In this document: piece by piece, positions 11,801 through 24,900 of the stretch
Numbering within the stretch: position 1 is the first letter of the stretch
Layout: each line of letters opens with the position of its first letter
Assembly (NCBI GenBank): GCA_008933995.1
Contig: WARS01001868.1
Location: forward strand, 1,550,001 to 1,614,000
Direction: 5' to 3'
Length of the DNA: 64,000 nt
Source of the DNA: Datnioides undecimradiatus
Lineage: Eukaryota > Chordata > Actinopteri > Lobotiformes > Datnioididae
Notes under the pieces: model-generated
Databases searched by the model: none
Seen by the model: the letters and a program-made list of their open reading frames with translations, nothing else
Told to the model about the DNA's origin: nothing
Position numbers and translations under genes: made by a program

Positions 11801-14800
11801 CATCCTGACACAACCATGTGAAGAGCGCTGTGGTGTGTTTTTTTTTTTTTTCTTCCTGTGAATTGAATTGTCTTTATTTGAGGCTTTAGAGCTGAAGGCG
11901 GTGACGGATAGCTAGAGGTGGGCGCTGGCTGTGTCCAAAGCTGCGCGGTGGTACCACACAGGAAAACAAGAAAATGTGGGAGGTTTTGAAGATAAAACTC
12001 TTCAGACACGCAGAATCTCATGTGTGGGCAAGTGCTGTTTGTTGTGCTGCAGTTCACATCAATGCATGTGACTGAGAATTGCATGTGTTGTCTGTGTTTG
12101 CGTTGGGAGGTTAGCTGTCAGTTTGCACAGTGACTGGTGAGCAGACGGCTCCTCTCTCACCTGCCTACCAGTGTTACTGTCACTGCCTCACAGGCTTTTG
12201 ACTGCATTGTCACATTGGATTTACTCTCGCTCACAGTATGTGTGCATTTCACTGTGTGTGAATGCATCTGTGTGTTTATTGACATTAAAGCAAGGCCCAG
12301 CAACCCGCTCTGAACAACGACCACCTTGCAACTGCAAGATCGTAGAGTGTTTTCATTAATTCCATTTTGTGATAGAGACGTAAGAATGTCTTTTGTAAAT
12401 GTAGTAACACAGCAGAAAACTCATTAAGCCAGCGAACCTCCTCAGTAAATTACACTTAATATCTAAAGTTTGCTTACTAAGCTAACATTACCATAAGCTA
12501 CTGGTCACACCAGACTAAGAGAGACTTCAGCAACAACAGCCTTGAGTGTGTAGAACTGAGGTGTAGTTTATTGTTTACAAATTCATTTTTTTTTCTGTAA
12601 CTTTTCATCATTTGCCTTTAATTTATTAACCAGATCATAGGTCTCCCTTATGTTTAGGTTTCTTCAATATTTTAGGGAATATTAGTCATAGGCTCTAAGA
12701 GTTTGTCAAATGTTGGCAACTGTGGTGTCCAGTGATTAAAACTGCTGGCCATCATGACTCTTACATACTGTATTTAGCTTCTTTTGGCTCACCTCGGTGG
12801 GTGGTATTTATCGCTCAGATGCACACATTAACACACTCCAAACCATCAGAGCTACTGCACAGGAATTTAGCTCACAACAGATGCTTCTTTAAAGTTTGAT
12901 GTACAGATGTCGTGCTATGTCTATTGTCTGTGAAGCTAATGATCACAGTGTTTTCTGCGTGGCTGCTAATGCTGAAAGCGCTCTTCTTTTTTTAGTGTAT
13001 GTACTTGGAGGCAGTCAAGTTTTTCTGGGCTCAAATGCCTGTTTGACACTTTAATGAAGCTGCTGGGGCCAGTTACAGCTTAAATCTGGGCTGGTGGAGA
13101 CCAGTGGTATATGGCTGTAGCTCCTCTAAACTGTATTTCTGAGAATTTATTGTTTGCTATTTCACATTTTTATGATACTTTCAGTCCCTGTAGACGCGCA
13201 TGTTTCGTTATTTACCTTTGTAAATCTTATCTAAAGTTCTGAAAATATAGCAATCGTGATAATTTTGAAAAAGTATTTGCACCCTTTAAAGTAAGGCATT
13301 ATTTAAGGTATGCAGCTTATGCATTATGTCTCTTGGTGGCTCTCTATCATAAAGCATTAAGTCTAACTACTGGAAAACTCCCCTGGTGTTTGTCACTGTA
13401 ACCAGTATCACATCTGACCTCTAATGTCAGTTTGAAGCTCCAAGCACCTCTTTAAAAGTACTATAAAATACCTTGAAGTCCATATCATAGTGGGTGCTTA
13501 TCCAAACATCCAAAGATTAAACTCTCCCCCTCTCTTAGCTCTTGTCTCTCCATCTGTCCCTCCACCTCCCATTTTCTCTGATACATAAGTAATCATCTAT
13601 TAAAGCAGCTGATGCATGCCGCTCTGCTCCTGCGCTCTGTGATCCCAGGCTTCACTGCAGCATCTGCCCACTCTTGAAGACTCTTAAAGCTGCTGCACCC
13701 TTTCAGTGTGGCTCCTGGGTGGGTGGGTGGCCTGGTGCCTTCAATCCTAGTCATTAGTTTAGTAATCGGCTGTGTTGCTGTAGTATAAATGGGCAGATAT
13801 TGATGTGTTGCTGTTCTTAGCGTGGCTAGATTTGTCCTAGCCACAGGCAGCGTTAATGCTAATCAGGTGCAGTCAATGGCTACATGGCAAACAGCCACAC
13901 TACAGACGTTTGCATTTGATTTACATTTTCACCTCAAATTTTCCCCTTCACAGGTAGTCAGTTTTTATTTGAATGTCTACAGCATCATGTATTATACATC
14001 ATTATAAGCATTACAGCAATCTGCCGCTAAATGGTAAGGCATTATATTTTATTATATGAATCCTATCTATCTCACTGATCCAAATGTTCATATGGTGTGT
14101 TATTCTGAAGTCTGGTCATAATCTGTACTTTTCTTATTGTCAACAAAATCCACAAAAGGACTAAAGCCACCAAAGAAACTATCCTACCGCTCCTAAAACT
14201 CAGTGGATATCTGCTGCACAAATGAACTAGGCTTTGACTAGACAGTCAATATTTGTTTAAAGAGTCATTTCATCGATGTCTTTTTATGGGATTTCTTGGA
14301 AATGAAAAAAAAAATGTAACAACACCAGATCTAATAGGAAAACTTCCAGACTGTTTGGGAAGGGGATATCATGTCATAATCCATCTATGAATAGAATATG
14401 ATCTGGGGATCATTTTGGGGAAGACAGAAAGAATGGGATGAAAAGGCAGACAGCATTTTGTGTTCGTTTACCACTGTCAGTGGTTTCAGTCGCCACATTT
14501 AACTTCCTTCTCTAAATGTAGCAGCTGTAGGGCTTTTTATTCTGGACTGCCTGAGTCACAGGATGGCCTTTGTGACACACAGAGACATTTATGTCCATGC
14601 ATCTCTCTGATCCTCTCTTTGGTATCGGTGCAACCTTTAATGAAAACTCTGCTGAACTCATGTTACACCCTTTTACCATATAACCTTAAACAACTAGACA
14701 CACACACTGACACATGCAGACATATTTACGTTGTGTCTGGCTTGACTGTTACTGAAGCCCTGACCTCCCTGGTTACTGTTGCTGATGCCTGTGAAGAGGC

Positions 14801-15905
14801 TTACCCAATATGTCCGATTAATCACATAAAAGTCACTGTACTTTCTGAAACATTTGGTCATTTGGTCTGCTAAAATGGCAAGTAGCTGTTAAGGCTAACT
14901 AGCGTTGTTTGGGTTGAAAACTCCATCTCCTGCTGATATTTTGAGGTTTCTGGCTTTGAGAGTCTAAAATCTAAATACAACAGCTTTATAGCGTGTCATA
15001 ATGGCAAAAAACAGCATGGGGGAAAGATTTGGCATCCAGAACAATTGATGATCCATGTTTTTGTATCGCAGTAGATAGTAATTCAAATGTGATATTTTGA
15101 ATGAAAGCGTTATTTAAAAATGTTACTTATTGTAAAATAATCAAACAAACAACAGCTATGCTTCACTTTTACAAGAATAAATGATTTTGTGATGAGGAAT
15201 GACTTGAATTGAATTAACATAGCAATGCAAGTTTAGCTGGGTTTCCTGCCCTAAACTCTGATACATTAACAAGCCTACATATCCTTAAACTAGGACTTTT
15301 CCGACGTATTTGATATAGTATCACCAAACATTGTTAGCTAATGGGATTCCCTTTAGCTAGTTAAGCTAGTTAGCTAAGCAATGCTTGCTTCTTACGTTAG
15401 CAAAGAAGCACAGGCAGTTTAATTTATTCCATACACTTTGTGGTGGTGTGGTTACGCAAACGGTCAATTGTCATTTTAAAATGAAGGAACATGTGTAGAT
15501 AAAGATGTCTGGATATTTATTTCTTTCAAATTCATTTTCTTCTATCGGAGTCCTTTCTGTTTAATCAACCTCTTTCTTTCTATCTGTTTTCTTTATCCTT
15601 CTCATTCTCCCTCCTTTCTTCATCTTTTTTTCCTGCCTCTATTTATCTTCTTCCGGATTTTTTTCCCACATGTCTTTTTTCTCATTAGTCACTCATATTT
15701 TCTCTCTGACTGTGCACCTGCCTCTCCTCACACCCCTCCTGCTGCTTACTACTTCCCTCCTCACCCGCTGCCGCTTCCTCTCCTGCTCCGCCGCCTACGC
15801 CTCCGTGTTCCCTGCCTTCCTGGAGGATTGTGAGTGTGCATGAACAGGCCCACTGATGAGATCAATTATCTATCAGCAGTCACAAAAGTATTGATTTAAT
15901 ACCCC

Positions 15906-15939
<34 letters not shown>

Positions 15940-18900
15940 CGCATCTCTCTCTCTGCAGTGCTGCCCTCTTTTGTCCCGTGGGCCTTGGGGAAATCAGAGG
16001 CTCTCCGAGAACGCCGTGAGCTCGATTGTGTTTGTGAAATGTTCAAGTCATGCCCTAAAATGGGAGCTGTTTAAGTGTGTGTGTGTGTGTGTCTGTGTGA
16101 GCATCCTTGCTCTGTCTATAAAGCTTGAAAGCCCCGGCCCTTTCCCATGGGGTTACGCATGGTGGAGGCGGCTATTATTCTTTTATCATTCGGCTTTTTG
16201 TTGTCATTACACATCACTCTTTGCCTCTCTTCCCCAGTGGCCTCATCCTTCATTCTGTCCCCTCTCTCTCTCTCCTCTATCTCTCTCTCTCTCTCTCTCT
16301 CCCTATACATTTGATGCCCCTTTTCTTTTTCCCAATGCCCTACCTTCCACTATTGCTCCCCGGCAGTGGTGAGGTGTTTTATGGGCTGTTTGTTAAAGCG
16401 TGGAAGCATAACGGGGTCTCCACTGTTTCCTCTACTCTGCCTCTCCCGGCCCACGGGGAATCGTTGGAGTGCAGGTCTTTCCCTCCTTTGCCACTCTTCT
16501 GTTGCATGATTTAGAAGCAGTGGCTGTGTGATGCATGCATGTGTGTTTGAGCATAGACACACACACACACACACACACAGACTCCCCAGAGCGCTTAATC
16601 ACTCCTTTCTTCTGCTATTTTTCATTCTTTCACCCAAAAACAGCACAGCGTCTATTCACACACAGCAGCACAAACACTTACCTAAACACACACTTAATAC
16701 AGGATGTCACCCTTTTTTTTCTCACATGCAGACACGCACACACATACACTAGGGAGGTGGTGCATTGCTCAGTCTGAACACTGCATTGGTTTCCCCTCCA
16801 TTATCCTGCGATTGGACAGTTAATGTTGCAGGAGGCGAGAGAAATGGAGGGAGATAGAGGCCTATAGCTCCGACATTTACTTTCCATTTTCCGAGCACAC
16901 GCACGGAGCCGAGTGGCAGAGCTTGCACATAAACACATGCACGTATGGACGCATACCTACACAGCAGGAAATATGTAGAAAATATATTTGTTTTCAGGCC
17001 TATTAATATGCACATGAAAGAAGAGAAGGCAGTATTTTCTGCAGCCTCTCCTCAGATACAGCCAATTATTGCACAGCAACCTCTCTGTCGTTTATCAGAG
17101 CCTCACACCTGCAGTAAACATGCTCGGCTCTCAACCACAGGATTAGATTATCTCATTATATACAGTACACCACAGGGGGAAAATGCGACCAGTGCTTTAC
17201 TTGTGTGTACATTAGGGCTGGATGAAATCGATGTCGTATTAATAGTGATATTTTTATGACATCAGTTTTGATTTCAGTATTGTTTGATCGCATGGCCTTT
17301 GTTAATGAAACATGGTTTACGTCAGATGAGTTGCTCGATTTGAAGAGGGGAGACCACGACGATACAATATCAGCCTATCAGCTCAATGAAATACTTCTGA
17401 AAGTGCATTAACAAAGGAATTGGATTAAAACGATTCGTCAATTGATCAGTCGAGAGAACAATTATTTTTTTGATGATCAATTATTTTCAGGCAAAAATGC
17501 TAAAGTAGTTTCTGCTTTCTTAAAGCTCCTCTAATGTTTGAATTGAAGATAATCATTCAGTAGACTGTATCTATGAATATAGGAGACACTTCACTACATG
17601 CAGGGTTTTTACAAATGAGCACCCACTGGACATGGGATGACTTTTTGATAATTTATTATTTAAATATTGCCCAAAGTGCAATCTTGAAACCTTTTGGCTA
17701 TCATTCACAGATGCTAAATGGTTGTCAGACAAGACAACAAGAGTCTGATTACTAGGACAAATGTTGGGAAAGGGAAGGACCTAATGTCAAATATTTAAAA
17801 TTTTGTCCATAAATATATGTTAATTAAAGATATTAATAATATAAATGAATATAACCAACATTTAACTAATGATGGGCTAAATGTTTGACATGAAAATCAA
17901 AACACATCAAAACAGACTTCATGTTACGATATGTCTGCCTCTTTTAGACCCAGCCGCAGTAATGCTAAAGTTGCAGAATTTCATTTAAGAGCTCTCTCGT
18001 CCCCCAGCTACAGCGCTGCATATCAGATTTAATTTAGCGTGAACAATAAAGTCAGTGTGACAGTTATTAATGATTTTATTCAGAATGTAAAGCTCTCGCC
18101 TTTCACTTGCCCACAGGAATGTTTTGAATGGACTTTAACCCTCTCTCTCTCTCCCTTCCTTCCGATGATAAGTGCTCTCTCAGCACTCTCCTTCGTCAGT
18201 GTGCCGTTCGACATGATCTAATGAGCTGCTGAAGTGTAGGGCACACCGCCCACTCTCCAAACTGATAAACGCTGCTTAGTTTTGCACAGGTTGTGTCATC
18301 CATTCATGATATGAGATAGCCCTAAAAGGAAGAGGAAGACTTCACTATCGGAAGCACTGAGAACATTAACATGCACATTAATGTCCTGATTTTGATTGCA
18401 CGGGATAGAGCATTCACATAGAAGATAAGAAATCTTGTCTTTCATACCCCTGTATAGATGATCATAAGGGAATCCAGGTTGTTGATTGTCAGGTTGCAGG
18501 TGCGCCTTTGATTTGTGAACATCTCAGCTGCTTGTTTCTGTACCAACTCAGTTACCTCAACTGTTTATCCTTAGCACATGTTCAGTTTCAGGTTGTCTGA
18601 ACCCTGCTGCGTTCAGCATACTACTGGACCTAACCAGCACTATTAGTTTTGCAACTATAACGGTGAGACAAAAAGTGTTTTGATCCCTCTCTGTCCTCTT
18701 TTTCATTTAAAGCTACTAATCACCAATCATCTAATCAATCAAGCCTCTTAATGGTACAGATTTTCTGCTTTTCTTTGTGTTTTATATCTTGAATATCACT
18801 GGGTTTTGGAACAGCTGGTTGGACAAAATGAGGCATTTGAAGATGACACCTGGGACGAGGATTTAGAAAACAATCTGGAGAACAATTGATGCTGAAAATA

Positions 18901-21900
18901 ATGAACAGTTGCAGGCATAGTTTCCTTGCATCTGCGCACACTTCCTGGAGGTCAGTTACACCAAGAAGCACATTTAGCAGCTTTCCATGTTAGTTCCTCC
19001 CCTCCAAGCAACTCCCTTTTCATCCCCATCTTGCTCTGGGTCCTCCAGACCTTTGCAGACCATCTGGACACATCACAGTGTGTGCAGGGATACATGGCCA
19101 TGTCAGAACTCTCTTTAAAATTCACATGTTGGCAGGGCAGAGACCTCTATCGGCGAGGGGAGAAAAATAGTGCACAACAGTCAAGGCGGTCAAAGAGCAG
19201 AGGGCAAAAACGCAGAGAAAAAGAGGCAGGAGGAGAAAGAGTAACCGGGGAGGAGAGACTCCACAGTCGGTTGCCTGGCAACAAAACATCATTTGGTGCA
19301 GTGGTGTTGGGGGGGATTAAAAGGAAAAGGGGACGTGAAGAGGAATAGATTGAAGGGGGTTTTGTGGATGTTCACAAGGGTGAGAAGAAGGTGGCAAATC
19401 GCTCAAAGTCAGCATCAGCAATGAGGAGTTACCAGCATCATATGTAATTAAATGTATTTTTATGTGCATCGATATTAGGCTCGGAAATACCCAAGCTGAC
19501 ATGAATGTCTAGCTTAGCATAGCTAAAACAACTGTTTTGACTCTTCTCCAATGGTTTGCATAGGGAAAGCTGAGATAATGAATCACCCAGTAGGAGTGTT
19601 GATTTTACAAATATGAATAACCATCACCTGAATCTCATGTAACTGCAAGAGTGCAGTTTTTGCTAATATGCAAAACCTTTTTCCAAAGTTGTATGTAGCT
19701 ACATAGGATACATGCTGTTCTCCTCACCTGCCCTCTCTTGTTTCTCTCACTTTCTTCCACTATCATTAACTGTCCCATTTCACTCTCACGTCTCCTCTCC
19801 AGCACTGTAGTAAAGAGAGGTGAGTCAGCAAGAGAGAGATAATTGGGCTGATAAGTGGAGGGTGGCAGATGCCAAAATGAAAAAAAAGAAGAAACAGGTT
19901 TTTACAGTGAAGAGAGTTGGAAGAAGCACTGCAAAGATTTAAGTAATTGCCGGTGTGCAGCGGGAAGCCGTTGCTAACAGATACGTTTGTACTGTAGTAG
20001 GACTCATGCTGCCATTATCACATGGAGGTGATGTGTCTGCCATGGTTCCTCTTTTGTCTGGGATGATAGTCACCTCTAATGTATTTATGACCTGCTTATT
20101 ACTGTCTGCCACAAGTCATGGTTTGTCAAGTGTCTAATTTTAAACATGTCTCCCCCTCTCTCTGTCTCTCTGTCTCGCTCTTAGCTAATTTCCAGTGATG
20201 CAGATGGGGCCATTCAGAGGGCAGGACGCTTCAGGGTGGAGAATGGCTCTTCAGATGAGGTACATACAATATAATGCTCTTCTGTGCACACATCCATCCC
20301 ATATCTGCCCTTGGCTGCTCTCAGAAACCTCAGCAAATAGACTGAAATAGAATAAACAGAATAAATAATATCAAATATCAAAAATGATGGTTAATTTTTG
20401 CAAACACAGCTTTTTTTTAATGTTGATATTCACAACATCTGTACTTGAAGAAGCTTAAAATTCTATATATATGGTTCTGTGATGGCTGCATGTTATTAAT
20501 TGATATTTATATTGATTATATTGATATTTATTTATATGAAGTTATAGCTGGGACACAATTATATAAAGATTGGCAAACCTGCCATATGTAAAACTTTAGA
20601 TCACTAACTAAAGAGTGACCTTGTTTTTTAATCAACAATTTGACGTAGTGGGCAAACTGTGTAACTACAACATCCTGTGACACGCATTCACCCCAAGAGA
20701 CTTTTTCCCTTAGACGAACTTTTTCAAAATAAGTGTCTCTGGAGGGCACTGAGGCCCAAAGAGCGTGCACAGTACGCATTCATCCAGGTAATTTCTTTAC
20801 AGCAGGAAATGGCTTTTTTGGCTTCATGCGCCACTGAGCAACTTTCATAGCAGTAAACAAGACCCCGCCTTGAATGCTGTATCCAGGGCTCCTTAATGCA
20901 TCTATACTTGCTGCCAGAGACAATGATTTTATCATGTAAGTGTCATTTGGAGTTAAGAAATAGGCTTATTTTGCAAAATGTCAAATTTTTCCTTAACTGA
21001 CTTTTATAGTAGCCGCTTACTAAAGTGGTTCCAACCTGGCGGTCAGGACCTGTAGGAGCAGGACCAACAGGTCATGATATTTCTGAGGTCATAAAATGAT
21101 AAACAGGGCAGGAAAGAAGAAAACCATTGGTCTGATATACATACAATATTTTTCATTACTTGTTAAATGTAAGATAGTTCTTACTTAATTAGGATGGCTC
21201 ATTACATTACTTGCAAAAATTAGGTTTTATGTCTCAAAAGTCATGACAACAATCATGTTATCACTGACTGAAAGATGCCTAACCTGTGTTTTACATTGTT
21301 ATATGATTCATTATCAGTGTCTGTCTCAGAGCTCATGGTGATGCAAACCTGCTCTTGAATACTGCAGGAAAATCATTAATCACATTATTAAAGGAACACG
21401 ACAGTGGTCTTCTCATTCACATTTGGTCTTCTGCTAACTGAAATCACACCAAACATACCCTGCACTGTTTTAATTGTTTGTATCAGCAGCTACAGTTTAC
21501 ATATGTTGATTTAAGGCTCTCACCCTAATGCGATTCACTTCCTTGCTTATTTCTCATATCTTTTTATGTTCAAGCTGTTCTCTGTTCTCTGTAGTTCACT
21601 GAGTCCAGGCGTTTGGCTGTATATGATTTCCTGCCCTGTATTGTAATCAGTACTGCTGCATAGTGTGACAGTTTTCCACAGAGAAGACCGCTGTGACTCA
21701 AGCTGTGGCCATCATGATGACAGTGTGGCGTGTGTGTATTTGTGTGCGTGTGTTTGCGTGTGTGACAAACAGACCTCGGACTACACTCCGGGAACCTGGA
21801 GGAGAACCGACGTCCATCTGGAGAATCCAGAGTACCACACCAGATGGTTCTTTAAATATTTCCTGGGAAAAGGTCAGTGCCTCTGCTCTGCTGTACTCTG

Positions 21901-24900
21901 TTTAAAAAGAAAACACACACATACACAAACACACGGAGTAAGTGTGAGATAGAGAGAGAAATACAGGGGGTGATGCTGAAGGAAAGCATATAAGCCGCCT
22001 CTCAGTTGCTGCAGAAATAAAAACATCCTCTGAATTTCCTCCCTGGTCCACAGGACCCTTCTTATCTTATGAAGTCAGCCTCGTGCTCATGCAGCACCAC
22101 TCTTCATTCAAGGCCAAAACTTGTTAGCATCCGGCCCTATCCCCACTGAGAGTCTCAGCTACAGTCTAATCCCATACACCACCCAGGGAGGATGCCCATA
22201 GAGGACATACGGCCTCTATGGGCAAAGGCTTGCCTCCAACAGATAACACAATTAAGATCAGACTGAAATAAGCCTGGCGCTCTACAGCAGGCTGCCAGGA
22301 CCCATTCACGGGAGCAGCCTCCGGGACTGTTAAGAAATAAATCAGAATTGGTCACCTGTTCCTCACCTTTCCTGACCCTCATCATCTCACCATCCTCATT
22401 AACACCCTGCCTGCTCTCTACATCGCGGTGTAGGCGGCACAGCAAGTTGCGCAACAAAGAGATCATTGTTCGGGTTCCTCTACCGTGACTCGAAGCGGGG
22501 AGAATGCCTTCAGCTGAAAGGTTGGGATAAAGGACGGAGCTGGAGATGGCTGGAGATAATTGTGAAGGAAAGTCAAACAGCAAAAAGTCACTGAGTGGAA
22601 GAAAAGAAATGCATTTTTTCCCCCCGCTAGCCAGGGTCTAATCATGCTACGGCATGGGCAGTTTAAAGCGAGCCGTGTCTCCAGAAAGTTGGCTCGACCT
22701 GTTTGGACTGCAGCTGAGCCATCTGTGTCTCACAGCCTGAACAGAGCAGACTGCATCATACAACAACACATTATGAACTCTAGGGCCAATTATTCCAACA
22801 TTAGCACTTCCTGTTTGATGAAGCATCCAATGCAATGACTCAGATTCTCAGATTAGGTAAAACAGTTTGACCTCATTTGTTTCCCTGATGCCTTTCATCA
22901 GGTATAAAGATAATCCCCGATTTATTTCACTGTGGTTTCTCCTCACAGACAGAAAAAGCTGTCTGAACTAATAAGTATATAATTGCAAACCCAATCTTGC
23001 AAAGTCATTGCTTACCTGGAGCATAAAAACGCAGCTAATGGAGAATAAAGAGAGATAAAAGAAAAACAAATGGAGAGAGAAAGTGAAATTGTGGAATAAA
23101 GGAAACATTAGAGGAAATGAAGGCAACAGAAAAGGACTGCAATGCCGGCAGAGATCCTGTGTCTAATTGGGTTTGGAGGTCTGTTCAGCATTGTTCCTGA
23201 AGATGTTACCCTGTCAACCGATGAGGCAGAGGCATGAATGTGTGACTCTGCTGTGATGTCGTCAGGAGATCTTTGTGATGCCCACGTCACACGCAGAGAA
23301 AGCTGGAGATGGGGAGAGGAATAAATGAAAGGGAGACAGGAAATAATGAAAGAAAGGAGGACGAAAACGCATTGGAAAGACACAGAGGGGAGGTAGAGTT
23401 GAAAAACAGCTATTTTCATGTGAGAGTATACAACTGGCCATTGTGTGTGCCTAAATGAGTGAAACTAAAATGTCAGTGACTGCCACACCATTTTATTTGC
23501 ATATCATCTCTGTCTCTCTCAGTCCACCAGAACTATGTGGGCACAGACGCAGAGAAGAATCCCTTCTACCTGTCAGTCGTCCTCTCAGACCAGAACAACC
23601 AGCGGGTTCCTCAGTACAGAGCCATCCTGTGGAGAAAGACTGTGAGTTCACCATCTGCACACCTTGCAGCAGTGCCTCTGTTTCTTGACTCGAGTTAAAG
23701 TGGCATTACATCGATGAACAAACACAGCATGACACGTGAAAAGTCCTGCTTCCAAAATTCTACTTAAAGATTGTCGTTTTTGATTTCCAGTAGCACAGTG
23801 GACCAGTTTTCATAGGCAGTAATGGAGTAATGGAGATTTGCAGCAGAGAAGACATTTCTCACTAGTTAACCTCAAGAATACATACACTGCATTTTATGAA
23901 TGTAAACAGAATTTTTGTTTGTTTTGTGTAAAAGAAAATGTCAGCGCAAAATCTACAACATTTCTACGAGATATATCGAAAATTGAAAGTACTGGTTCTG
24001 CTGCTGTGACTGATACGTTATTATTAAATGTTACATTATTATACTGTTAATTCTGATGCATCGGTGTGAACGTTTTCGACTGGAGTTCACAGTTGTAGGT
24101 GGCACTTTTTCTGGGATCTAAATATGAGAAAGCATAAAACAGCATCTTGAGGGACTTTGCTACTCCACTTTTGAGTCACCGTTGTGTGTAGGTGCGTATG
24201 TGTGAGAGATGCATGCTGGTTATTGTGTGTTTGTAGCGTGGTGACTCAGCTTCATGGCCAAGATTGCTCGGATCTAATTTTGGCCTCCAGCCTCATCTGG
24301 AACCTGATTAGGGCGGTGCACCTCCGCTGCCTGATCACATTGATTTGTCTTGTTTCTGCGAGTCTCTTAACTGGTACAGGATGTTGCTGTCGTTGGAACA
24401 GAACAACTTTGTTTGGCTCGAACTGGCTCTGGTTTAATTTGGTCCTCTGTGATTATTCTATGACTGGCTGAAGAGTATGTTGTGTGCAAATTGGAGTGAC
24501 TTCTCCAGAGAAAAGAGCTTGTAATCCCTGATCTGTGTCATTCTTGTTCGCTCAGGGCACTCTGAAGATCAGCCTCCCCTACAGCCCGACCAAAACACTA
24601 TCCGTCAAGTCCATCCTAAGGTGAGAAGAGCAGCCTGGAGCACTGAGCCGACACAGTTCATTCACTTTTTACAATACATGTATGAAGATCAATACCGTTG
24701 GTTTTCTCATGCTGCTGCAAAGAGGTTGCAGATGTGACTCAGCAAATTTGAGGCCATCACTGGGTGTCAGTTGCCATAAAATTAGCCCTGTTTATGTCAA
24801 ATGATAAATAACATGTTTATGTAGATGAAAGCATATTTTAAACCAAACTGACTATGAATGTTAGTTTAGCAACATACAATGGTACCAAGGCGAAGACCTA

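Larger units (their letters stand above)
7214..20184 (+). other. garnl3: garnl3 intron 2
   Basis: The largest intron, about 13 kb. It carries a truncated LINE tail with target-site duplication (8116-8389), repeat-like sequence at about 10600-11420, microsatellites at 15.9-16.6 kb, and a degraded element at about 17210-17530. The other stretches (8.4-10.6, 11.4-15.9 and 17.5-20.1 kb) show no gene or recognised feature. Confidence 0.75.

Noticed and set aside
14460-14873. 137-codon plus-strand frame in intron 2
   Set aside because: Composition is not protein-like, no family recognised, and it is not bounded by matching splice sites.
18926-19348. 140-codon plus-strand frame in intron 2
   Set aside because: The second half is a purine-rich Arg/Glu/Gly run; no domain and no flanking splice signals of note.
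22155-22583. 142-codon minus-strand frame in intron 4
   Set aside because: No recognisable domain and no independent gene signals; long frames of this size are expected by chance in 64 kb.
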